The notes under the pieces were generated by a model that worked only from the letters and a program-made list of their open reading frames with translations, had not been told where the DNA came from and ran no database searches. From the NCBI GenBank assembly GCA_003482905.1, contig DMXM01000034.1:235385-240697 (forward strand): a DNA stretch of 5,313 bases, given 5' to 3'. This DNA is from Elusimicrobiota bacterium (lineage in GTDB: Bacteria > Elusimicrobiota > Elusimicrobia > Elusimicrobiales > UBA9959). This document shows positions 1 to 5,313 of this stretch, piece after piece. A program made the position numbers and the translations under genes. The stretch's first letter is position 1. Each line of letters starts with the position of its first letter.

Positions 1-318
1 CGGGCTGGACTCGAACCAGCAACCCTTCGGTTACAAGGGCCCTCGAATTGCTTCAAGGCTTGGACTATATCATATCCATTCCGCCTACGCGGATTACGGA
101 CTCAGGCGCTTCCCACCCCCAGACATCGGGGGAAGTACTCCCTTTCGGGATAGTCTCTGCACCTTCTCTGAACTTACCTGCTTCAGAGCTTGGCTCAGGA
201 TTGCCCCGGCTTCTTAGCCTGGGTTTCCCTGAATTCACCTGATTTTTCAACCGCGGTTTCCCGCGGAAGCTGCAACTATTGGTTACAGCCGAATGCTCCA
301 CCATTGAGCTACCGGCGA
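1..318 (-). tRNA. tRNA-Asn(GUU), interrupted by a group I intron, 3' end cut by the window edge
   Basis: The 5' exon is 318-285 and the 3' exon is 33-1. Read on the minus strand, the acceptor 5' strand is TCGCCGG (318-312), then TA. The D arm is GCTC/GAGC with a GG-containing loop, position 26 is A, and the anticodon stem is TTCGG (293-289) with CCGAA (30-26). The variable region is GGGTT, the T arm is GCTGG-TTCGAGT-CCAGC (20-4), and CCG (3-1) begins the 3' acceptor strand. The last four acceptor bases and the discriminator base lie outside the window. Joining T285 to T33 gives the 7-nt loop CTGTTAA, so the anticodon is GTT and the tRNA reads Asn codons. A first base U pairing with A72, and the CTGTTAA loop, both match known bacterial tRNA-Asn. 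Joining anywhere inside the TGTAACC repeat shared by both junctions would leave a 6-nt loop. Joining at CT plus TGTAA would give a Thr anticodon, but it would not place the U-G pair at the splice site or leave a terminal intron G, so Asn is preferred. Confidence 0.92.
34..284 (-). ncRNA. Self-splicing group I intron (IA-like) in the tRNA-Asn anticodon loop
   Basis: A 251-nt intron lies between anticodon positions 35 and 36. P1: exon GGCTGT plus intron AAC (290-282) pairs with GTTGCAGCT (276-268), with a U-G wobble (T285-G273) at the 5' splice site. The intron ends in G34, as group I introns do. P2 is CCGCGG-GAAA-CCGCGG. P3 is TCAGGTG (242-236) with CGCCTGA (108-102). P4 is TTCAGG (233-228) with CCTGAG (199-194). 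P5 uses CCC/GGG capped by GGCT-AAGA-AGCC. P6 is CTCTGAA (188-182) with TTCAGAG (172-166). P7 is GACTAT (155-150) with ATAGTC (68-63). P8 is TCCGC-GTAG-GCGGA (93-80). P9 is CCTTGAA-GCAA-TTCGAGG (58-41). Two extra hairpins, CCC-GAAA-GGG (149-140) and CTTCCC/GGGAAG (135-109), lie between P7 and P3 and are the P7.1/P7.2 position typical of subgroup IA. No endonuclease is encoded, so mobility in trans would be needed. The pairings were worked out by eye. Confidence 0.93.
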
Positions 319-336
319 ATATAAAGAACTGTTTTA

Positions 337-364
337 ATTATATCAAAAAAAGGGCGGTCTTCAA
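337..364 (-). promoter_or_regulatory. sigma70-type promoter of the split tRNA-Asn gene
   Basis: On the minus strand, TTGAAG (364-359, four of six matches to TTGACA) is followed after 16 bp by a perfect TATAAT (342-337). Transcription would start near position 330, leaving a short leader of about 12 nt before the tRNA 5' end at 318, a normal RNase P substrate. The spacer contains a run of seven T (351-345) with no stem before it, so I read this as promoter spacer and not as a terminator of the upstream gene. The tRNA is therefore probably transcribed independently of the protein genes. Confidence 0.75.
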
Positions 365-455
365 ATTTTAAGGCACTGATACACACGTGATACGCAGTAA
401 AGAAACCTTGGCCTGCATTAGGAAAATAAATTAATTTTCTCACTATTTCATAATT

Positions 456-1361
456 CTAAAATTTCTTTTTCAGCGTTATACGCTGTATGCTGCCAAGGCC
501 GGTTTCGGGGGACACGGCATAATCCAGTTGCGCGCCCATAGCCATAACGCCAGCGCCCACACTAAGCCCGTTTTTGCCGTTACTCTGCGCCAACCCGGTC
601 AAGCCGTAGCCGCCCCTTAGCGCGAAGCCTACGCTGCCGGCTGTAGTCATAGCGTACTCCGTACCGCCTGAAAACACCGTCTGCTTGTCGTACACCTGCC
701 GTTTAACATCAAAAGCCAGCGCCATTCCGGGCAAAGCCATGAATGTAATCCCGGCATTCACGCTTAACGGCAGTTGGTCGCGCTGTGATAGGTATTTTAT
801 GCCGCTCCCTAAGTTCTGCACGCCAAAGCCGATCGTTATAGGTAAATTAGTAAACCTGCGCCTGGCCCCAAGGTCTACGGCAAAGGCCTCCGCTCTTACG
901 CCAGCTATATTGCTCTGTATGTATTTCACAGCGCCACCGATATTCTTTACCGCAAAACCGAGGCTTACGGCCTGGTCATAGGCACTATAACCGCCGCTGG
1001 CGCTTCTATCATCGGCACGGCCGTCAAAAGAACTATTGGCCAGGCGTGTTATGCCAACGCCGATTGCTATCCTATTACCTTTCAGCTTCCCCATGGTCGT
1101 ACCAAAGCCCACAAAGTCGTGGCTCGCATCCATCAGCCATTTACTATGGCTGAAGACGACCTCCGGCCCGGTAATAGAGGAAAGGCCGGCCGGGTTACAG
1201 GTTAAAGCGCTTATCCCGTATACGGAAGCCGCCCCAGCGGAGGCCATGCCGCTCAGCCGCGCGTCAGTGTCTATTTTAAGGAACTGCGCTCCGGTTTCAA
1301 GAGCGTGCGCCGGCGCCGCACACGCGGCAAGAAGTAAAAATACCAGTGGACATGTTTTCAT
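456..1361 (-). CDS. PorV/PorQ-family outer-membrane beta-barrel protein
   Basis: A 301-residue exported protein. The signal peptide has a short hydrophobic core (residues 5-15) and an AHA signal peptidase I site at 18-20, giving a mature start at LETGAQFL. Residues 22-60 carry the family opening: GAQFLKI, an AR..GMA..GAA segment, and NPAGL at 56-60, preceded here by Cys where an aromatic residue is more usual. An FSHSKW segment follows at 70-75. The rest alternates short amphipathic beta strands with Gly/Asn turns (for example 96-107, 131-150, 173-190, 200-221, 242-256 and 264-283), and the chain ends in Phe, as outer-membrane barrels often do. In Bacteroidota, PorV binds the C-terminal domain of type IX secretion cargo. 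Relatives elsewhere are named only by family, so a transport role here is inference. The gene starts 7 bp after the stop of the large M23 protein and is probably co-transcribed with it. The ATG start is supported by the signal peptide directly after it and by a GGTGAG ribosome-binding site. It ends in TAG. Confidence 0.9.
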   Translation of the reverse strand: MKTCPLVFLLLAACAAPAHALETGAQFLKIDTDARLSGMASAGAASVYGISALTCNPAGLSSITGPEVVFSHSKWLMDASHDFVGFGTTMGKLKGNRIAIGVGITRLANSSFDGRADDRSASGGYSAYDQAVSLGFAVKNIGGAVKYIQSNIAGVRAEAFAVDLGARRRFTNLPITIGFGVQNLGSGIKYLSQRDQLPLSVNAGITFMALPGMALAFDVKRQVYDKQTVFSGGTEYAMTTAGSVGFALRGGYGLTGLAQSNGKNGLSVGAGVMAMGAQLDYAVSPETGLGSIQRITLKKKF

Positions 1362-1367
1362 ATCTTT

Positions 1368-1373
1368 CTCACC
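1368..1373 (-). promoter_or_regulatory. Ribosome-binding site overlapping the upstream stop codon
   Basis: GGTGAG (1373-1368) lies 6 nt before the ATG of the PorV-like gene and contains the TGA stop codon of the large upstream gene (1371-1369). The arrangement fixes the start of the PorV-like gene. It also suggests translational coupling, in which ribosomes ending the large protein can re-initiate on the PorV-like one. Confidence 0.6.
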
Positions 1374-4300
1374 GGATCACCGCAAACTTGCCCTTGGTTT
1401 TTATTTTTTTGCCGCTGTACACAGCTTCCACTGTGTAGTAGTAGACGCCGCTGGCTATATGCCCGCCCCAGGCGTATTCATAGGCATAAGTAGAACCTAT
1501 CGCCTGCGGCATACCGCTCACTGTGGCTTCATGGGTAAGTTGGCCGGCCACGGTAAAAACCCGTATTTTTACGGTATCGGCTTCCCCCACCTCAATGTGG
1601 AACACTGGTACTTTGCCGCCCTTTGCAGGGTTCGGGTATACATAAACCTCGCCAAGTTTAAATTTAAGACTGGAAGTTAATATGGAAGTGTCGCCATCAT
1701 CCGAAACACGGATCTTTTTAAGGGCCTCAACACTTGAAACCGCGTAACTGGCAGCCACCACCTGGTATTGCGAGAAATGCGGCACATCGGCTTTTACAAG
1801 ACGCCCGGCAGTATCGCGGCGGGATGGCAGTGTTTCCCAGGAGCTTGCGGCCTCGTTCCAGTAAGCAACCGCAAGCTTCTCCGGGGATTTATCCTCGGAG
1901 TCGTAAGGCAGGCTTATGGTAACTGGTTTGTCGAATACCGCCCCCTCGGGGCCGAACTCATAAGCGTAGCCGCGTCTTTCAACCTTACCGGCTTTGGCCG
2001 CAGCTGCTTTGCTGGCCTCGCGCTCATCTATGTCGCCTTCCACGTCCAGCACGTACAGGTCGTCGTCTTGTTTCAGCGACAATGCCGGCACGTCTACAGA
2101 GGCGCGTTTAGAATGTTCAAAGCGGCCACCTTCACGGCGGGTCGCTCTGCGCGGCTTTATAGTCCTTATAGTATCATCCGCACTAAAAGTGTCTTTGTTG
2201 GTCAAACCGCCGGACACGGTCACTTTCACCCTGGCGTTCACAGGCAGAACAGCTATTAATGCCTCCCGATCAAATTTAACGGTTATGGAACCACAGGTAA
2301 AGTCATCATCGCCATGTCCATGGCCGTCATTATCCCTGCCGGAATTCAGCGCGTATATCGGCTTTTTCAGTGCATAGCCGTTTATAGCGCTGATGCTAAT
2401 GCCGGCGCGATTAAAGCATAGCGTGTTTCCGCCTACAATTTTAAGCCCGGCGGCTATAGCCTCGCCTTTGCTAGTTAAGTTCAGGGTATCGGGCTCAAGA
2501 TTAAGTTTTATTGTTGCGCCAGCGGGCTGGACGGTGGCGTGCATTACTTCGAACGTACCGCCAGAGGCGTAGGAATAGTTGCCGGCATAGTCTGTCGCCG
2601 TAGCTATAAGTTCCCACACGCCGTCGTCGATGGAGGAGACGGCAAGGCTTTGGCCGGGTGCAGCCGGGATAATATCCGGCAGCGAACCGCGCGGCGTACC
2701 GTTATCTGCTATCTGGCGCAGATAAGCGGCCGAGCTGCGCACGAGCGACAGACTATCGGAGACGGCAAAGTCTATTTTTATGATATCCGCGCCCGCGTAT
2801 TTCCCGCCTGATGCCGGGCTGGATATAAATATCGAAGGAGGTGTGGCATCGATGCTGACGGTTAATGCCGCTGTGGACGACCAACCGGCATAATCCATAC
2901 AGTATCCGGAGGCAGGGATATTTTCCCCTTCTCCCATGATGGTGAATGAAGAACTGCAATACTCAATGCCAGAGAGCGTATCGGTAGCGGTAAATACCAC
3001 AGCCGTCTGCGCATTATTCCAGCCATCGGGATTGGCAGCCGGAACACGGGAATATGTGATAACGGGCGTGGAAACATCTATTCCGAATTCGATTGTTTTG
3101 ACATTCTCGACGTTGGAAGCGTTATCGATGGAATATGCTTCCAGTGTGTGCAGCCCTTCCGACGAAACCGCGAAAGAAGAACCATAAACCGTAAATCCGG
3201 AGCCATCCAGGCTGTAAAATGTTTCCCTGACACCGGCGCTATTATCCAGGGCGCTTATTGCCGCGCCCACACCGGAAATATGCCAGCCGTTTCTGCCGGA
3301 GGTTCCGGATATATTAAACACGCTTACCGGCGGGACAGTATCAATATTAGAATCTACAGGGCCCACCGTTATTAAAGCGCTTTGTATTCCCGCTTGGTTA
3401 CCGGCATTGTCGACCGCCGAGTAATAAACCGTATGAGTACCGACTGGAAGCGTAAACGGCGCGGAATAGATCATGGCAGTCTGAGTGGAAAAAACAGTAT
3501 CCACAATGTAATACGTGTTTTTGACACCCGACAGTGTATCCACGGCGGCAATTGTTAGTGTGTCGGCGGCCACCATGTATACTATTGAGCCATCTGATAT
3601 CGGTTCACCGCGTAATTTCGCTGTTACAGCGGGAGGTTCAATATCCACCAGCATAAGTGTCGCGGTGGCTTCAGCGGCGGAATAATTATCATCGCCGCTA
3701 AACTTCGCTTTAAGATGATATATCGCGGTCGGCGGTTGCGGCAGTGGGAACTGGAACACCGCGGTCCCGCTTGAAAGCGCCGTCTGGCCAAGAGGCTTCC
3801 AGGCTTCGCCGTCTCGGTATTCAAGATATACAGTTTTGGGGGCCGCGTCCTGATGCAGTATCTGCACCCCTTTACTATTTGTCATAGATACGGAAATCAC
3901 GGGATTGGCGGAATACGTGATGGTTGAGAAATCGGCTATAAAGGTTTCCGCTTTTAAGACCTGAAGGGTGGCGGTCCGCGTGGAAGAGGTATAGTAGTAG
4001 CCGTCACCGGGGAAAGCCGCCGAAAGTTGATAAATCCCCGGCGGGACGTCCACCTGGACGTAAACCGACGCCTCGCCATAACCGCCAGTAACGGCGGTAA
4101 AGCTGGAGTTGCCTATATTGAAAGTCACTGTTTTACCCAGTAAAGTCTGCCCCGCACTGGTGACTGTCGCCGCAAGCATTGCGTAAGATGAATAAACCGC
4201 AACAGTTGAGCCGGTATACGCCACCAAGGCCGGCTGGGGCACCGCGGAGATGATAGAGTTTGTACGCGTCTCTTCAAGCGCTGTCGGAAAATATACCGTG

Positions 4301-5313
4301 GCGAAATTTTTCACAACCGTGCCCTGCGGGACATCCGGCCTAAGCCGCAATTCCACCGTGAATTTTCCGCCTTTCCTGGAATCAAACGTGCCGGCAAGCA
4401 CGGTCAGTTTATGCGACTGCGGATCGTAGCTGTATGGCAGCGTCGTGGGAGTTTCGGTGTTCGTCGCCCAGTCCACAAGATAAAAATCTTTAACGACGAT
4501 ATTCGAATCGTCCAGGTTCCCATCGAAAATATCCGTGACATAAACATCAAATGCGGTGCCAGCGCCCTCGTTCTCGAACATGACGGTATAAGTCATCGCC
4601 TGGCCCGGTGTTACATACCCCTCCGGCCCAAGCATAGCGTTGGGATCGTGCGGGAACTGGCCAACTGTCGTATCCTCAACTGGAGGTAATGGCGGGGGCA
4701 ATTTCGGCGCAGGCGGGGGTTTACGTCCACCACATAGCGGATTGATAGCGTGGCCATATTCAGAGGGAGAGGGAGGAGGGAGTAAAAAAACACCCGATGG
4801 TTGTGGTGGCACTTTTTTTGAATCGTAGTTTTTGAAACCGACTAATTTTCCAGGATATCCATCATAAAGTTCCATGTGTAAATGCGGCCCTGTTCCTTTC
4901 CCGGAATCATCAGAGTCTGCAATAGTAGTACCGTGGGTTACGGGGTCCCCCGCTTGAACATAAATATAGTTGCAATCCAAATGACCATAAATTGTGTATG
5001 CAGTCGCCGAATGCTTAATCGCCACCCAACAACCAAGCTTATTATCGTCGCTTTTGCCATATCCTGCAATAATCCCCGCTCCAGCTGATTTAACAGGAGT
5101 GTGATTTGGCACAGCGTAGTCTTGTCCAGCATGGGGGATAGATTTCCCATCTACTACTCTGGGTGAGCCAAAATAATCTCTAAGACTAACATCCACAGGC
5201 GGCTGATAATCAGGAATTAGCGGGGCTGTCTCGCATTTCGCCTCATTAAGCGGCACCCACTCGGCAAAAGCAGGTTTGGATAGAACGAATGCTTCGCCGC
5301 TAACGAGATTTGA
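1369..5313 (-). CDS. Large modular M23 metallopeptidase with Ig/OmpL47-like repeats and a C-terminal sorting-like domain (5' partial)
   Basis: The frame is open to the right edge. The first in-frame start codon is GTG at 5256, but it has no ribosome-binding site and 19 open codons precede it, so the real start is outside the window. Residues below count from that GTG (1295 to the TGA stop). An M23 domain (about 30-135) has HAGQD (H42, D46), YGHLD (H92) and PHLHMEL (H125, H127), the full zinc and catalytic set, so peptidoglycan cross-bridge cleavage is plausible. A Pro-rich linker spans 150-193. A DUF11-like domain spans about 215-335. Two Ig-like repeats lie at 339-434 and 435-536. Four OmpL47/HYR-like repeats with A.D..SG and D.AGN motifs lie at 541-631, 642-727, 730-803 and 805-905. 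A beta domain at 907-1035 has an Asp/His loop before a KFDR motif. A ZU5-like segment (about 1053-1169) contains AYEFGPEGAVFDKPVTISLP. The C-terminal domain (1203-1295) has YPNPAKGGK, an IRVFTVAGQ strand and ASGVYYYTVEA followed by a basic tail, like FlgD/type IX CTDs. The protein is probably secreted or surface-bound. Its substrate is unknown. Confidence 0.92.
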   Translation of the reverse strand, partial: SNLVSGEAFVLSKPAFAEWVPLNEAKCETAPLIPDYQPPVDVSLRDYFGSPRVVDGKSIPHAGQDYAVPNHTPVKSAGAGIIAGYGKSDDNKLGCWVAIKHSATAYTIYGHLDCNYIYVQAGDPVTHGTTIADSDDSGKGTGPHLHMELYDGYPGKLVGFKNYDSKKVPPQPSGVFLLPPPSPSEYGHAINPLCGGRKPPPAPKLPPPLPPVEDTTVGQFPHDPNAMLGPEGYVTPGQAMTYTVMFENEGAGTAFDVYVTDIFDGNLDDSNIVVKDFYLVDWATNTETPTTLPYSYDPQSHKLTVLAGTFDSRKGGKFTVELRLRPDVPQGTVVKNFATVYFPTALEETRTNSIISAVPQPALVAYTGSTVAVYSSYAMLAATVTSAGQTLLGKTVTFNIGNSSFTAVTGGYGEASVYVQVDVPPGIYQLSAAFPGDGYYYTSSTRTATLQVLKAETFIADFSTITYSANPVISVSMTNSKGVQILHQDAAPKTVYLEYRDGEAWKPLGQTALSSGTAVFQFPLPQPPTAIYHLKAKFSGDDNYSAAEATATLMLVDIEPPAVTAKLRGEPISDGSIVYMVAADTLTIAAVDTLSGVKNTYYIVDTVFSTQTAMIYSAPFTLPVGTHTVYYSAVDNAGNQAGIQSALITVGPVDSNIDTVPPVSVFNISGTSGRNGWHISGVGAAISALDNSAGVRETFYSLDGSGFTVYGSSFAVSSEGLHTLEAYSIDNASNVENVKTIEFGIDVSTPVITYSRVPAANPDGWNNAQTAVVFTATDTLSGIEYCSSSFTIMGEGENIPASGYCMDYAGWSSTAALTVSIDATPPSIFISSPASGGKYAGADIIKIDFAVSDSLSLVRSSAAYLRQIADNGTPRGSLPDIIPAAPGQSLAVSSIDDGVWELIATATDYAGNYSYASGGTFEVMHATVQPAGATIKLNLEPDTLNLTSKGEAIAAGLKIVGGNTLCFNRAGISISAINGYALKKPIYALNSGRDNDGHGHGDDDFTCGSITVKFDREALIAVLPVNARVKVTVSGGLTNKDTFSADDTIRTIKPRRATRREGGRFEHSKRASVDVPALSLKQDDDLYVLDVEGDIDEREASKAAAAKAGKVERRGYAYEFGPEGAVFDKPVTISLPYDSEDKSPEKLAVAYWNEAASSWETLPSRRDTAGRLVKADVPHFSQYQVVAASYAVSSVEALKKIRVSDDGDTSILTSSLKFKLGEVYVYPNPAKGGKVPVFHIEVGEADTVKIRVFTVAGQLTHEATVSGMPQAIGSTYAYEYAWGGHIASGVYYYTVEAVYSGKKIKTKGKFAVIR
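4678..4809 (-). other. Low-complexity proline-linker segment inside the M23 gene
   Basis: This stretch encodes the linker between the M23 domain and the beta modules. The protein is rich in PP and PPP runs (FLLPPPSPSEYG, then KPPPAPKLPPPLPP). At DNA level it contains a plus-strand polypurine tract of about 20 nt (4763-4782), two GGGGG runs (4693-4697 and 4714-4718), and an A/T homopolymer of seven (4784-4790), with a second one just beyond it (4813-4819). It is a natural domain boundary and a slippage-prone site. Confidence 0.7.

Noticed and set aside
65..304. A 79-codon minus-strand open frame across the tRNA and intron
   Set aside because: It starts inside the tRNA D arm and runs through the conserved ribozyme core. 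It has no LAGLIDADG, GIY-YIG or HNH motif and no ribosome-binding site, so it is a chance frame and not a homing endonuclease.
345..351. Run of seven T on the minus strand as a terminator for the PorV-like gene
   Set aside because: No GC-rich stem precedes it, and it fits exactly in the spacer between the -35 and -10 boxes of the tRNA promoter.
376..397. Direct repeat GTATCA-cgtgt-GTATCA (minus strand) with a central CACGTG palindrome, as an operator
   Set aside because: It is short and found once, with no promoter next to it. It lies downstream of a gene end, so chance is the simpler reading.
1320..1331. Lipobox-like LAAC (residues 11-14) in the PorV-like signal peptide
   Set aside because: Cleavage there would leave a very short signal peptide. 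AHA at 18-20 is a good signal peptidase I site, and family members are integral barrels and not lipoproteins. It remains a minor alternative.
1036..2377. Long plus-strand open frames (for example 1036-1680 and 1768-2259) opposite the protein genes
   Set aside because: They lie antisense to genes with clear family motifs, cross the gene boundary at 1362-1368, and show no recognisable domains. They are shadow frames of the coding strand.
4861..5160. Lower GC in the M23-coding part as a sign of domain acquisition
   Set aside because: A hand count gave 138/300 G+C here against 150/300 at 2101-2400. The difference is too small to argue for transfer.

Overview
The window carries three features, all on the minus strand. 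In transcription order (right to left) they are a large modular surface or secreted protein, a small PorV/PorQ-like outer-membrane protein, and a tRNA gene split by a self-splicing intron. The protein styles suggest a Gram-negative, Elusimicrobiota-like bacterium: a PorV/PorQ-family barrel, a giant protein of Ig/OmpL47-type beta modules, a DNDG-containing module followed by a KFDR motif, a ZU5-like segment, and a YPNPA...GVYYYTVEA C-terminal domain. This lineage call is inference from protein style, not a phylogeny.

Right part (1369-5313): one open frame of at least 1314 codons. It enters through the right edge, so its true start and any signal peptide lie outside the window. From N to C it has an M23 (LytM/lysostaphin-type) metallopeptidase domain with all metal and catalytic histidines, a proline-rich linker, a DUF11-like domain, two Ig-like repeats, four OmpL47/HYR-like repeats, a beta domain with an Asp/His-rich loop, a ZU5-like segment, and a C-terminal domain resembling the FlgD/type IX secretion CTD.

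Middle (456-1361): the PorV/PorQ-like gene follows after 7 bp, and its Shine-Dalgarno overlaps the stop codon of the large gene. In Bacteroidota, PorV carries CTD-bearing proteins to the type IX attachment complex. A CTD-type hydrolase next to a PorV-like barrel therefore looks like a cargo and outer-membrane partner pair.

Left part (1-364): a sigma70-type promoter (TTGAAG, 16 bp, TATAAT) drives a tRNA gene whose 3' end runs off the left edge. The tRNA is split by a 251-nt group I intron inside the anticodon. Removing the intron at the P1 U-G wobble and after the terminal G gives a 7-nt loop CTGTTAA, which is tRNA-Asn(GUU). The intron has recognisable P, Q, R and S core elements, P1 to P9, and two extra hairpins between P7 and P3 that are typical of subgroup IA. 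It has no homing-endonuclease gene. This split tRNA is the most notable item in the window.

The stretch 365-455, between the PorV-like gene and the tRNA promoter, is AT-rich. I see no gene or clear terminator in it.
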